Shown here: positions 44,765-53,210 of the stretch, piece after piece | Layout of the letters: every line of letters begins with the position of its first letter | Numbering within the stretch: the stretch's first letter is position 1 | Source: RGIG426 sp045598965 | Lineage (GTDB): Bacteria > Bacillota > Clostridia > Oscillospirales > Acutalibacteraceae | Length of the DNA: 64,000 bases | Assembly: GCA_045598965.1 (NCBI GenBank) | Contig: JAZRVH010000005.1 | Location: 10,779 to 74,778, forward strand | Direction: 5' to 3' | Program-made: the position numbers and the translations under genes | The notes under the pieces: generated by a model | Databases searched by the model: none | The model's input: only the letters and a program-made list of their open reading frames with translations | Told to the model about the DNA's origin: nothing

Positions 44765-45697
44765 ATGGCGAACGGATTTAAGATGTTTGATGTGACCCGT
44801 GCCGGTCGAGGTATCGACAAAAACCGTCAGGAAAAACGCAATATTTTTGAATTTTGGGCACTGACTTTCCGCAAATTTTGGAGTCTGTTAGAGCTGGGAC
44901 TATTGTATGTGCTGTTGTCTTTGCCGCTCGTTACAAACGGACTTGCCTGTGCGGGAACAACGTTCATTACCCGCAATTTTGCCCGAGAAAAACCCGTTTT
45001 TTTGGTCTCTGACTATTTTTCGTGTATCAAAAAGAACTGGAAGCAGGCACTTCCCGTCGGCATTATCAACCTCGTAGTCGGCGGAATGATGGTGTTCAGT
45101 GCCCTGTTTTATTTCTATGCCGGCTCCACGGCAAGCCTAATCTGTATGGCACTGGTGCTGGCACTTCTCATCGGATTTATCGTGATGCAGTTTTACATCT
45201 ATGTGATGATGGTCACGTTCAAATTCAACATTCGACAGCTGTATAAAAACGCCGTCTATATGATTTTCCTCGGCTGGAAAGAAAACCTGATTATCCTCGG
45301 CGTTTTGATTGCCGTTTATGGATTTTTGTTCTCGATTGCCATGTTGTTTGTGTTCTCGGGACTGGATCCTATTGCTCTTTTATTCGGCACGTTTTCGCTG
45401 TTTTTCTTGCCGCCGTTTCGGATGTTGCTCACCCAGTTTTATGTGTTTCCGGTGGTGAAAAAACATCTTATCGACCCCTATTACAGAGAGCATCCGGAGG
45501 AGTTCGAGGCGGCACGTCACCACTTAAATCTTGAAAACGAAGAAACACGCAAAGCGGACGAAGAACAGGCCATTTTCCATGATGTGGGTTCTGCAGAGGG
45601 AGCACCGGAGCCTCGTGAAACCGAGAACAAGCCGGGCAAATCCTTCCCGAAGCAATACGCAAGCCATCAAACCAACGACGAGGACGATACCATCTGA
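44765..45697 (+). CDS. DUF624 (YesL-like) membrane protein
   Basis: The 310-residue protein begins MANGFKMFDVTRAGRGIDKNRQEKRNIFEFWALTFRKFWSLLELGLLYVL and has about six membrane helices, including VTNGLACAGTTFITRNFAREKPVFLVSDYF, a signature of the DUF624/YesL family often found with carbohydrate uptake genes. A long hydrophilic, charged C-terminus (about 60 residues) follows. The start has an AAAGGAGGAGA site. Its stop is one base from the start of the nucleotidase gene, so the two are coupled. Confidence 0.8.
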   Translation: MANGFKMFDVTRAGRGIDKNRQEKRNIFEFWALTFRKFWSLLELGLLYVLLSLPLVTNGLACAGTTFITRNFAREKPVFLVSDYFSCIKKNWKQALPVGIINLVVGGMMVFSALFYFYAGSTASLICMALVLALLIGFIVMQFYIYVMMVTFKFNIRQLYKNAVYMIFLGWKENLIILGVLIAVYGFLFSIAMLFVFSGLDPIALLFGTFSLFFLPPFRMLLTQFYVFPVVKKHLIDPYYREHPEEFEAARHHLNLENEETRKADEEQAIFHDVGSAEGAPEPRETENKPGKSFPKQYASHQTNDEDDTI

Positions 45698-45698
45698 T

Positions 45699-46259
45699 AT
45701 GAAACAGTTAACAATTTTAGTGGATGCGGACGGCGTTTTGGAGAATTTTTCCGAAATATGGGTCGGCTATCTCAACAAAAAATACGGGGTAAACGTATCC
45801 CACGATGATGTAAAAGAATGGGATATGACGAAAGCGTATCCCATGCTCACGCCGGAGCAAGTCCTTTCTACCGAGTTGGATCCCGAGCTGTATCTTGATT
45901 TACAGCCGATTCCCAAAGCGGCAGAGGTGTTACAGCGTCTGCTTTCCGATGGACACGAGATTTTTATCGTTACCAACACTCACTATAAAATCGCTATCGA
46001 AAAATTAGAGGGAACACTGTTTAAGTATTATCCGTTTTTGCCGTGGCGACAGTACATTTTCACCCATCGAAAACAGATGATAAAAGGGGATGTTTTGGTG
46101 GATGACGGGCTTCATAATTTGATTGGCGGCGACTATGAAAAAATTCTGTTTTCCGCACCGTATAACCGTGATTTTGATGCGAAAGCCAACGGAATGACCC
46201 GTGTGGAAAACTGGGAGGAAGCGTATAACGCCATTACCGCCATCGCTAATAAGACATAA
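45699..46259 (+). CDS. 5'(3')-deoxyribonucleotidase-like HAD phosphatase
   Basis: The 186-residue protein has the HAD motif I LVDADGVLENF (DxD), a cap-type helical part, motif II IVTNTHY and a late DVLVDDGLHNLIGGDY segment with acidic metal ligands. This fits the NT5C family of deoxyribonucleotide phosphatases. The ATG at 45699 is one base after the DUF624 stop and lacks a close ribosome site, which suggests reinitiation. A longer frame that begins inside DUF624 is not likely. Confidence 0.8.
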   Translation: MKQLTILVDADGVLENFSEIWVGYLNKKYGVNVSHDDVKEWDMTKAYPMLTPEQVLSTELDPELYLDLQPIPKAAEVLQRLLSDGHEIFIVTNTHYKIAIEKLEGTLFKYYPFLPWRQYIFTHRKQMIKGDVLVDDGLHNLIGGDYEKILFSAPYNRDFDAKANGMTRVENWEEAYNAITAIANKT

Positions 46260-46287
46260 AAAAAGACCGCCCTGCGGTCTTTTTTTA
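46257..46287. terminator. Bidirectional terminator (nucleotidase / recombinase)
   Basis: Stem GACCGC/GCGGTC with CCT loop, extended by A and T runs on both sides, between two convergent genes. Confidence 0.9.
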
Positions 46288-46289
46288 AT

Positions 46290-47279
46290 TTATTCTTCTT
46301 CATTTTTTGGGGCAACGTGGAGATTCGCAAGCGGGTTATTTTCTGTCGCTTCTTTAACCTGAGCGGTGGAAAGATGTGTATAAATTTCTGTTGTGCCGAG
46401 GTTTTCGTGACCGAGAATATCTTTAAGCACCCGAATATCCGTACCGCCATGCTGATACATAAGCGTTGCCGCTGTGTGTCGCAGTTTATGCGTAGAGAGA
46501 TTTTCGGCACCCTCCACTTGTTTCAAATAGCCTTTAACCACGTAATGCACTCCTTGAACGGTAATACGGCTCTTTAATCGGCTCAAAAACAGGGCATCCT
46601 TATCCTTGACACCGTCAACCGGCCTCACCTTCAAATACTGCTGTATGGCGTCCCAGCAAGCGTCATTGAGATACAGCATACGTTCTTTGTTTCCTTTTCC
46701 TCGCACACGTAACGAACGGTCCGACCCAATATCCGATAGATTGAGTCCCGCCACCTCCGCACGACGCAATCCGCAGTTGAGGAGAATGGTCAGCATACAA
46801 TAATCCCGTTCGGCAAATTCGCCGGAGACACTGCGAAGCAGGTCAATCGATTGCTCAACGGTCAGGTATTTCGGGAGAGCCTTTTTCTTTTTCGGCGTAT
46901 CCAAATTTTGCACGGGATTTTTTTCAAGCTGATGGGTGACATCGGTCAGATAATGAAAAAACGTGCGTAACGCCGTTACTTTGCGGGCACGAGTGGCGTT
47001 CCCATTTCCACGCTCGTTTTTTGCATAGTTCATAAACTCATACACGTCCAAAAGGGTTACCGTTTTCAAAAGCTCCACATCCACCGTTTTTATGGAGATT
47101 TCCTCCATGGGCAGGGTAGGGGGGACAAGCCCTTTTTGCTGTTGAAAATACCGTAAAAAGGTACGCAAATCCACAAAGTATTCGTCCACCGTTCCGGCAG
47201 AACGCCCTTTGATAACCTCAATATATCCGAAATATTCCCGCAAAAGCGGAGAGCACTCGTCAACGTATTCTTTTTTCAT
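46290..47279 (-). CDS. Tyrosine recombinase (XerC/XerD family)
   Basis: The 329-residue protein has an N-terminal SAM-like core-binding domain (residues 8-115) and a C-terminal catalytic domain with the full set Arg172, Lys195/198, His264, Arg267, His291 and the nucleophile Tyr300 (HKLRHTAATL, GHENLGTTEIYTH). Length and layout match XerC/XerD, which resolve chromosome dimers at dif, though the N-terminus is about 20 residues longer than most. An AAGGAG site precedes the ATG. The long gap upstream contains palindromes and a distant promoter. A role as a stand-alone recombinase cannot be excluded. Confidence 0.9.
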   Translation of the reverse strand: MKKEYVDECSPLLREYFGYIEVIKGRSAGTVDEYFVDLRTFLRYFQQQKGLVPPTLPMEEISIKTVDVELLKTVTLLDVYEFMNYAKNERGNGNATRARKVTALRTFFHYLTDVTHQLEKNPVQNLDTPKKKKALPKYLTVEQSIDLLRSVSGEFAERDYCMLTILLNCGLRRAEVAGLNLSDIGSDRSLRVRGKGNKERMLYLNDACWDAIQQYLKVRPVDGVKDKDALFLSRLKSRITVQGVHYVVKGYLKQVEGAENLSTHKLRHTAATLMYQHGGTDIRVLKDILGHENLGTTEIYTHLSTAQVKEATENNPLANLHVAPKNEEE

Positions 47280-47300
47280 TTTGAAACGACTCCTTTCATT

Positions 47301-47317
47301 CGTGAAACAGTTTCACG
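47301..47317. repeat. 17-base palindrome upstream of the recombinase gene
   Basis: CGTGAAAC-A-GTTTCACG is a perfect inverted repeat 22 bases before the start codon; a further GTGAAAC half-site lies at 47328-47334. It is shaped like an operator or a recombinase arm site. Confidence 0.6.
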
Positions 47318-47936
47318 CATAGGGGGTGTGAAACAAGGGGGAGTTTCCCGTCATTGGGGATACCATAAACGCCCCGAACGCATTCGACGGTATTCTTGCT
47401 ATCCGGCAGGCTTCACACAAGCACAGCGGCAGATAAACGGATAAAACGCCCAAACGTTGCTACTGTCCGGCAAGAATTTTCACATTGCCGTTTTGTTCGA
47501 TTCAGACCAATTTTATTGCAATACAATTTATCTACGATTTATCGTTTGCACACATTTTTGATTTTTTGACAATAACGGCAAAAATCGAAAAAATGCCGTC
47601 GAATAGAACGAACCAAAATGACCTACGCATCGATCGGAGAATTTCTATCGGCTACAAACCAGAGGTGATTTTTCGCAAAATTTTTCATAGGTAAAAAATC
47701 GCAAAAACCGTCCAACAGAATATATGAAAACAAACAACATATCAAAACTGCAAACGCCGTTGGCTGTAAACAAGCGAATTAAAGTGCCGACGTTGCCAAA
47801 ATACATTCTCGCAAAAGACGCTGCAAATGGCGTGAATAGTGCATCTTAGGAAATGGGAGTAAAACGATAAAAATAGCGGGAAATACCGAAAATCGACCCA
47901 AAAAACGGCTTATTTTCCTATTCCGCCTCCCCTCAA
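47318..47936. other. Long intergenic stretch without a supported gene
   Basis: About 620 bases between the recombinase and its distant promoter hold no frame with a ribosome site and protein-like composition. There are short inverted repeats (ATTCTTGC at 47392 with GCAAGAAT at 47470; ACGGCA/TGCCGT around 47575-47600) and AT-rich tracts. It could be a long 5' untranslated region or encode a small RNA on the reverse strand. Confidence 0.5.
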
Positions 47937-47962
47937 CTATACAAAATATTTATTTTGTATAG
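47937..47962. repeat. 26-base perfect palindrome
   Basis: CTATACAAAATA and its complement TATTTTGTATAG flank TT. It lies about 10 bases inside the predicted reverse-strand transcript and would form a 5' hairpin, or bind a dimeric regulator. Confidence 0.7.
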
Positions 47963-47978
47963 TACGGTGTCTATTTAG

Positions 47979-48007
47979 AGTATACACCACTTCTTCTCCG
48001 AATGCAA
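47979..48007 (-). promoter_or_regulatory. Reverse-strand promoter reading towards the recombinase
   Basis: TTGCAT (48002-48007) and TATACT (47979-47984) are 17 bases apart on the reverse strand. GGTGT/ACACC arms (47966-47970, 47984-47988) bracket the start site region. The nearest reverse gene begins 690 bases downstream. Confidence 0.5.
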
Positions 48008-48091
48008 GCATTTTTTTAATTTTGTTAAAAAAACATCACTACCACCTTCTTTCGGTTAATTTGAACAAATCGTTAAAAACGATAAAAACAG

Positions 48092-48120
48092 TTGAATTCT
48101 GTCAGGTTTTGCGGTACACT
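48092..48120 (+). promoter_or_regulatory. Promoter for the TVP38-family gene
   Basis: TTGAAT at 48092-48097 and TACACT at 48115-48120 with a 17-base spacer, 36 bases before the start codon. Confidence 0.65.
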
Positions 48121-48155
48121 AACAAAAAGATATTATGTTTTAAGGAGGTTTGACG

Positions 48156-48890
48156 ATGAACACCGTTGACAACGACACACGAAAACTACGCCGACGCAAA
48201 TGGATTTCTACCGTTTCTTTGATTGTGCTGTTGGTGCTCACCGTCGGACTGACCGTGTTGTTTTGGAACTATTTTTCTTCCAACAACGAAACCGATTTTC
48301 GTGAGTATATGGAACGATTCGGCGTGGCAGCTCCCTTAATTTTTCTATTAGCTCAAATGCTGCAAATATTCCTCCCCCTCCTCCCCGGCGAGGTCATGGA
48401 AATCAGTGCCGGATATCTGTTCGGAGCGGTAAAAGGCACCCTTTTGTGCCTTGTCGGCGTCGGATTGGCTTCGGCGGCAGTTTTTTGGCTTGTACGTAAA
48501 TTCGGACGGATTATTTTGGATTTATATTTTGACGTGGACAAGCTGTATGAGAAAAAACTGTTTTCCTCTGAAACACGGATAAAGCGGCTTATATTTTTGT
48601 TGTTTTTCTTGCCGGGAACACCCAAAGACCTATTGACATTCTTTGCTCCGTTGTCCCGCATCACCTTGCCGGAATTTTTGTGGATAAGTATGATTGCTCG
48701 CATTCCGTCGATTGTTTCGTCCACCGTTGGCGGACACTTTTTGGTCGAGGGCAACTACGGATATGCCGCCGCCGTTTTTCTTATTACGGGCGTCGTTAGT
48801 CTTTGCGGCATTGTTTTGTACAACCGTCTTATGAAGCGATACCGTTCTCGCAAAAGCGAAAAAGAAATAGTTGATCAAAACGCTGCATAA
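48156..48890 (+). CDS. TVP38/TMEM64 (DedA-like) membrane protein
   Basis: The 244-residue protein has a basic N-terminus, about six hydrophobic segments and the SNARE-associated family motifs FLAQMLQIFLPLLPGEVMEISAGYLFG, FFLPGTPKDLLTFFAPLSRI and STVGGHFL. Relatives take part in lipid carrier or phospholipid flipping across the membrane, but this member has no known substrate. The ATG at 48156 is 7 bases after GGAGG; an in-frame TTG at 48150 is too near. Confidence 0.85.
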   Translation: MNTVDNDTRKLRRRKWISTVSLIVLLVLTVGLTVLFWNYFSSNNETDFREYMERFGVAAPLIFLLAQMLQIFLPLLPGEVMEISAGYLFGAVKGTLLCLVGVGLASAAVFWLVRKFGRIILDLYFDVDKLYEKKLFSSETRIKRLIFLLFFLPGTPKDLLTFFAPLSRITLPEFLWISMIARIPSIVSSTVGGHFLVEGNYGYAAAVFLITGVVSLCGIVLYNRLMKRYRSRKSEKEIVDQNAA

Positions 48891-48962
48891 ATCCTTTGCA
48901 AACGATACACACTAAGGGTGACGCATTTTGCGTTAATTCAACCAGTTGAGGTGTATCGACGT

Positions 48963-49289
48963 ATGACAAAATTAAAATGCGATGTAGCCCATTGTTCCAG
49001 TAACGAACACGGCTTATGCTGTCGACCGGAAATCCGCATCAGCGGCAACCAGGCACAAGGTAGCGTTGACACTTGTTGTGCCTCATTCAGTGCCTATCTC
49101 GGTAGCGGTGCCCAAAACAGCTTTCGCACCTATACCACTCCCAACCGGCAAATGCCCATCGATTGTTCGGCCCAAACGTGCGTGTATAATCAAAGCGGAA
49201 TCTGTCACGCCAAAGAGGTACAAATCGACGGCGATAACGCCACAAAGGCGGGACAAACCTCCTGCAAAACCTTTACGGCACACGGTTGA
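48963..49289 (+). CDS. Double DUF1540 cysteine-rich protein
   Basis: The 108-residue protein holds two copies of the DUF1540 pattern: KCDVAHCSSNEHGLCCRPEI with a later TCC.SF, and DCSAQTCVYNQSGICHAKEV with TSCKTF. Each copy has four to five cysteines that probably bind a metal. Such small proteins are common in spore formers; function unknown. The ATG at 48963 has a GAGGTG site 9 bases upstream. It ends at a strong terminator. Confidence 0.8.
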   Translation: MTKLKCDVAHCSSNEHGLCCRPEIRISGNQAQGSVDTCCASFSAYLGSGAQNSFRTYTTPNRQMPIDCSAQTCVYNQSGICHAKEVQIDGDNATKAGQTSCKTFTAHG

Positions 49290-49294
49290 TTTTT

Positions 49295-49333
49295 GAGCCT
49301 CAACCAAACTTTGGTTGAGGCTCTTTCTTTTTA
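49295..49333 (+). terminator. Rho-independent terminator after the DUF1540 gene
   Basis: A 14-bp stem GAGCCTCAACCAAA with its exact complement and a T-rich tail. Confidence 0.93.
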
Positions 49334-49400
49334 TTACTTAAAAAGTGGTTAAATAATAGGTATATATAACAAATTTGTAATAAAAATTTACGTTTTCCCA

Positions 49401-49429
49401 TTGTATTTTTTTGTCGTATGTGGTAAAAT
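49401..49429 (+). promoter_or_regulatory. Promoter of the LicD/CDP-polyol operon
   Basis: TTGTAT at 49401-49406 and TAAAAT at 49424-49429 with a 17-base spacer, 48 bases before the LicD start. It is the only promoter I see for the four-gene block. Confidence 0.7.
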
Positions 49430-49476
49430 TGCTGTAAGTGTGGATATCTATGTTTTTTTATGAGAGGTTAACACAA

Positions 49477-51120
49477 ATGAAATACACTCCGGAACGTAGA
49501 AAAAAATGCTTTGTTTATTACAATGACTCCATTTTGAACGAAGCCAAGACCAAGATTATTAAGACCATTGACACCATTTGCAAAGAAAACGGTCTTACCT
49601 ATTTTGCATACGGTCCCACCCTGGTGGGTGCTGTCCATTACGGCTCCTTTATCCCCAACCAAAACAAGGTGTTCGGCGACATCGGACTTTTGCGTGATGA
49701 CTATGAAAAGCTGCTCTCCATTCTGCGAGAGCATTCCGAGGAATACGAGCTTCTGTTGGATGAATATATCGGTAAAACCGATATCCCCCAACGGCTCGTT
49801 CGTGTTGGCGTTCGTGCCCAAATCGGCGACTTGGAGTTCGGCGACGAGGTGGAGATGAAACACGATTTCTGGATTATTCTCGCCCCCTTTGACCGCCTGC
49901 CGGACAGCTTCGACCTTTACTGTGCCCATTTACGCCGCATGAAACGTGCCAACCGCCGGTATGCTCGTGTTTGCTCCTGCCACAGCTACAACTCCGAAAA
50001 ACACAGCCTTATCCGCTTTCTCGGAAAACAGCTGATTTACGGCTGGCGTTCCCCCAAAAAAGAGTTTGAGCGTGTTCAACGCTTGGCACAAAAATACAAC
50101 CACTGCGAGGATGCCCACCGTATTATGCGTTTGGTGTTCGCCAAAAGTGAGCTTGTGTGGGAGGATCAGCTCTTCCCGCTGAAATCGTTGCCTTTTAACG
50201 GTATGGAGCTCCCCTGCCCCAACGATTTTTCTCCGTGGACGGCAACCCTTACTCCGGAGCTGGACAAACAAATCAAATCCATTCAAAAAGTGGATTTACT
50301 GCTGCTTGAAGAATTTGACCGCATTTGCCGTAAACTGGATATCGGCTACTTTATCTGCGGCGGTTCTATGCTTGGTTACGTTCGCCACGGCGGCTTCATC
50401 CCGTGGGATGACGATATCGACGTGGGAATGCTTCGTGCGGATTATGACCGTTTCCTTGCCGAGGGCGGCAAAGAGCTTTCCGACCGTTTCTTTTTACAAA
50501 CCCGTGAAAGCGACCCCGAAATCCCCTATCTGTTCTCGAAAATTCGTATGAACGACACCGAATATATCACCGCTTACAACGAAAACCGCAACTTCCACAA
50601 GGGCATTTGCCTTGACCTCTTCCCCTTCGATTTCTTGCCGGAGGACGAGCAAGAGCAAAAAGCCTTTCTGGCAGAGGTTAAAAAGTGCGTAAAAGTCCAC
50701 AACCGTGCCTGCAACAAACAGATTGCAGAGCCGCAATACGACAAAAAGCCCAAAACATTTGAAGATTGGTTCTGGCGTCATGTGGCTCACGCTCATCGCC
50801 AGCTGTGGCGTATGGTTTCCATCAAAAAAACCCAAAAGAACTATATCAAAGTCGCCACCCGCTATAACGATGTCGCAAAAGAGCGTGGTCTTCAAACGGT
50901 GGCAAGCTTCGTCCCCACCTACACCTTCGTCAATTTAGAAGATCTTTTGCCCTATCAGGATATTTCCTTTGAGGGCGTTACCGCAAAAATCCCCGCAAAA
51001 CCCAAAGTGTTCCTTGAAATGCAGTATCACGATTTTATGAGTTTGCCGCCGCTTCACCAGCAGTTGGGACACGACTTGATTCGCTGGTCGGCGGATATTC
51101 CCGAGTTAAAAGAAAACTGA
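49477..51120 (+). CDS. LicD family phosphotransferase with two tandem modules
   Basis: The 547-residue protein is built from two LicD-like nucleotidyltransferase-fold modules. The C-terminal one (about residues 270-540) has the full signature GGSMLGYVRHGGFIPWDDDIDVGM, with the acidic DDDID at 311-315, and KGICLDLFPFDFLP. The N-terminal one (about 15-240) keeps the layout GPTLVGAVHYGSFIP at 45-60 but has NQNKVFGDI where DDDID should be, so it is probably inactive. LicD proteins move phospho-alcohols (phosphocholine, or ribitol phosphate in the related fukutin/FKRP) from CDP-carriers to glycans. The ATG at 49477 has a GAGAGGTT site. The cytidylyltransferase follows after 16 bases. Confidence 0.88.
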   Translation: MKYTPERRKKCFVYYNDSILNEAKTKIIKTIDTICKENGLTYFAYGPTLVGAVHYGSFIPNQNKVFGDIGLLRDDYEKLLSILREHSEEYELLLDEYIGKTDIPQRLVRVGVRAQIGDLEFGDEVEMKHDFWIILAPFDRLPDSFDLYCAHLRRMKRANRRYARVCSCHSYNSEKHSLIRFLGKQLIYGWRSPKKEFERVQRLAQKYNHCEDAHRIMRLVFAKSELVWEDQLFPLKSLPFNGMELPCPNDFSPWTATLTPELDKQIKSIQKVDLLLLEEFDRICRKLDIGYFICGGSMLGYVRHGGFIPWDDDIDVGMLRADYDRFLAEGGKELSDRFFLQTRESDPEIPYLFSKIRMNDTEYITAYNENRNFHKGICLDLFPFDFLPEDEQEQKAFLAEVKKCVKVHNRACNKQIAEPQYDKKPKTFEDWFWRHVAHAHRQLWRMVSIKKTQKNYIKVATRYNDVAKERGLQTVASFVPTYTFVNLEDLLPYQDISFEGVTAKIPAKPKVFLEMQYHDFMSLPPLHQQLGHDLIRWSADIPELKEN

Positions 51121-51136
51121 GTATTCGGAGGAGCTT

Positions 51137-51844
51137 ATGAACATCCTGTTTTTGATGATGGGCGGCAGCGGAACCCGTTTTGGTGCTTCCCGCCCGAAGC
51201 AATACACCTTGATTGATGATATTCCGGTTTTTGCCTATATTTTGCGTGGCTACAACAAGATGGAAGAAATCGACAAAATCGTTGTTGTCTCCCACAAAGA
51301 TTGGCTCGACTATGTGGAGGAATGGAAAGAAAAATTCCACATCGACAAGCTTACTCACATTGTCAAAGGCGGTGACACCCGTTCGGAATCCGTGCTTAAC
51401 GGCCTTTCGTCCGTGAAAGATATCGCCAAGCACGATGACGTGGTTTTGCTTTGCGACGCCACCCACCCCTATGTTGACGTTGAGGGTACAAAGGGCGTTA
51501 TTGAGGGTGTAAAAAAGTACGGCGGTGCCACTCTCGGCCAGCGGCAGTACGATACGGTGTATCGTATGAACGCCGACACATGTATGCTGGAGCAGGTTGT
51601 TCCCCGACAGGAAATTGTGTCCGGTGCGTCGCCGGAGGCATTCCGCTTTGGCGATATCTATAAAATTTACAGTGAGGCATCCAAAGAAGAACTGGAAGCG
51701 ATGACGTCTGCTGGTGCCATTGCTCTCGCCCACAACATTCCGATGGTGGTGGTTCCCGCCTCGGTCATCAACCTGAAAATCACCTACAAAAACGATATGG
51801 ATGTCTTTAAGAAACTCGTACATACCTACTTTTTTGAAGAGTAA
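51137..51844 (+). CDS. IspD/TarI-like cytidylyltransferase
   Basis: The 235-residue protein has the CTP-binding MMGGSGTRFGASRPKQY at residues 7-23, GGDTRSESVLNGL and the LLCDATHPYVD segment that replaces the HDAARP of true IspD. It therefore belongs to the polyol-phosphate side of the family (TarI, CDP-ribitol; bacterial and animal ISPD) rather than to the MEP pathway. It sits between a LicD transferase and polyol-type enzymes, so a CDP-polyol product is likely; which polyol is not visible. It starts 16 bases after the LicD stop with a GGAGGAG site. Confidence 0.82.
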   Translation: MNILFLMMGGSGTRFGASRPKQYTLIDDIPVFAYILRGYNKMEEIDKIVVVSHKDWLDYVEEWKEKFHIDKLTHIVKGGDTRSESVLNGLSSVKDIAKHDDVVLLCDATHPYVDVEGTKGVIEGVKKYGGATLGQRQYDTVYRMNADTCMLEQVVPRQEIVSGASPEAFRFGDIYKIYSEASKEELEAMTSAGAIALAHNIPMVVVPASVINLKITYKNDMDVFKKLVHTYFFEE

Positions 51845-51858
51845 AGGAGTGTCCTTGT

Positions 51859-53196
51859 ATGCCCGAACAAAACCCGCTTCGTGAAATGGTTACAAAGCGT
51901 AAATTGGGAATTCATTGCGGTATTCCCTCTTTCTGCTCGGCTAACAAACTCGTCATTGAGGCGATTTTGGAGCAAGCACAGCGTTTTGATGAGCGTGTCG
52001 TTATTGAAGCAACCTCTAACCAGGTCAACCAAAACGGCGGTTATATGCGGATGCAGCCGAAAGATTTTTGCGATTATGTGTATCAAATTGCGGATAAAAT
52101 CGGCTTTTCCCGAGAAAAAATCCTCATCGGCGGCGACCATTTAGGGCCTCTGCCCTGGGCGGACAGACCCGCCGAAGAAGCGATGGACAATGCCGAAACT
52201 CTCGTGCGGCTGTCGGTGGCGGCGGGCTACAAAAAAATCCATTTGGATACCAGTATGAAATTGGGCGATGATCCGATTGACGAACGCCTTTCGGATGAGA
52301 CGATCGCCGAGCGTGGTGCACGGCTGTATAAAGCGTGCGAGGAGGAGTATCAAAAACTCTTAGAACGTAACCCCGATGAGATGCATCCTGTGTTCGTTAT
52401 CGGAAGCGAAGTGCCCATCCCCGGCGGCAATCAAAAGAAAGAGGATGACGTTGAGGTTACCCGCCCGAAAGACTTTGAGCGTACGCTTATCGCCTATCGC
52501 AAAGTCTTTTCGAAATACGGGCTTGCGGATGCGTTTGAGCATATCATCGCCATCGTCGTTCAGCCCGGCGTGGAGTTTGGCAATCTGTCTGTGCACGCCT
52601 ATGACCGAGTGGAAGCGGCAAAACTGTGCCAAAGCCTCAAAAAATACCCCGACATCGTGTTTGAGGGACATTCCACCGACTATCAGTCCCCGAAAAAACT
52701 GAAGGAAATGGTGGAAGACGGTATCGCCATTATCAAAGTCGGCCCTGCCCTCACCTATGCCATGCGTGAGGCGTTGTTCTCCCTCGCAATGATTGAGGAT
52801 GAGCTGATTATCCGTGACGACCAACGCTCCCACTATCGTGAAATTTTGGAAGGCAAAATGTTGGAAGACCCCACCTACTGGAAAAAGTATTATAAAGGTG
52901 ACGAAAACAGCGTCGCTATTCAACGCCGCTACGGGTTTTCTGACCGCAGTCGTTATTATACGGCTCTTCCCGACGTGGAAAATGCCATGAACAAGCTGTT
53001 TGCCAACCTTGACCAAGTGACCATTCCTATGGGAATTTTGCATCAGTATATGCCGATGCAGTATATTAAGGTTCGTGACGGTTCTCTGTCGCTTTCTGCC
53101 CGTGATCTTGCTAAATACAGCATCGTCGCCATGGTTGAGGATTATAACTACGCCGCCAAGGTCAACTATATGTTCGGCGGATTTTCGATTGGCTAA
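51859..53196 (+). CDS. GatZ/KbaZ-like tagatose-bisphosphate aldolase subunit
   Basis: The 445-residue protein matches the GatZ/KbaZ/AgaZ family: GIHCGIPSFCSANKLVIEAIL, VIEATSNQVNQNGGY, ILIGGDHLGPLPW, IHLDTSMKLGDD, VFEGHSTDYQ and IIKVGPALTYAMREALFSL. The family has been described as the non-catalytic partner of GatY/KbaY aldolases and, in some reports, as a tagatose-6-phosphate kinase. No GatY or KbaY gene is in the window, so a stand-alone role is possible. It is placed between the cytidylyltransferase and the dehydrogenase with 14-base gaps and good ribosome sites. Confidence 0.85.
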   Translation: MPEQNPLREMVTKRKLGIHCGIPSFCSANKLVIEAILEQAQRFDERVVIEATSNQVNQNGGYMRMQPKDFCDYVYQIADKIGFSREKILIGGDHLGPLPWADRPAEEAMDNAETLVRLSVAAGYKKIHLDTSMKLGDDPIDERLSDETIAERGARLYKACEEEYQKLLERNPDEMHPVFVIGSEVPIPGGNQKKEDDVEVTRPKDFERTLIAYRKVFSKYGLADAFEHIIAIVVQPGVEFGNLSVHAYDRVEAAKLCQSLKKYPDIVFEGHSTDYQSPKKLKEMVEDGIAIIKVGPALTYAMREALFSLAMIEDELIIRDDQRSHYREILEGKMLEDPTYWKKYYKGDENSVAIQRRYGFSDRSRYYTALPDVENAMNKLFANLDQVTIPMGILHQYMPMQYIKVRDGSLSLSARDLAKYSIVAMVEDYNYAAKVNYMFGGFSIG

Positions 53197-53210
53197 AAGG
53201 AGACATTACG

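Noticed and set aside
47392..47477. Inverted repeat ATTCTTGC/GCAAGAAT near the recombinase as an invertible switch
   Set aside because: The 8-base arms are too short and no promoter or gene start lies between them that would be flipped.
47485..47694. Forward ORF of 69 codons in the long intergenic region
   Set aside because: It has no ribosome site, its composition is that of AT-rich non-coding DNA, and it shows no recognisable pattern.
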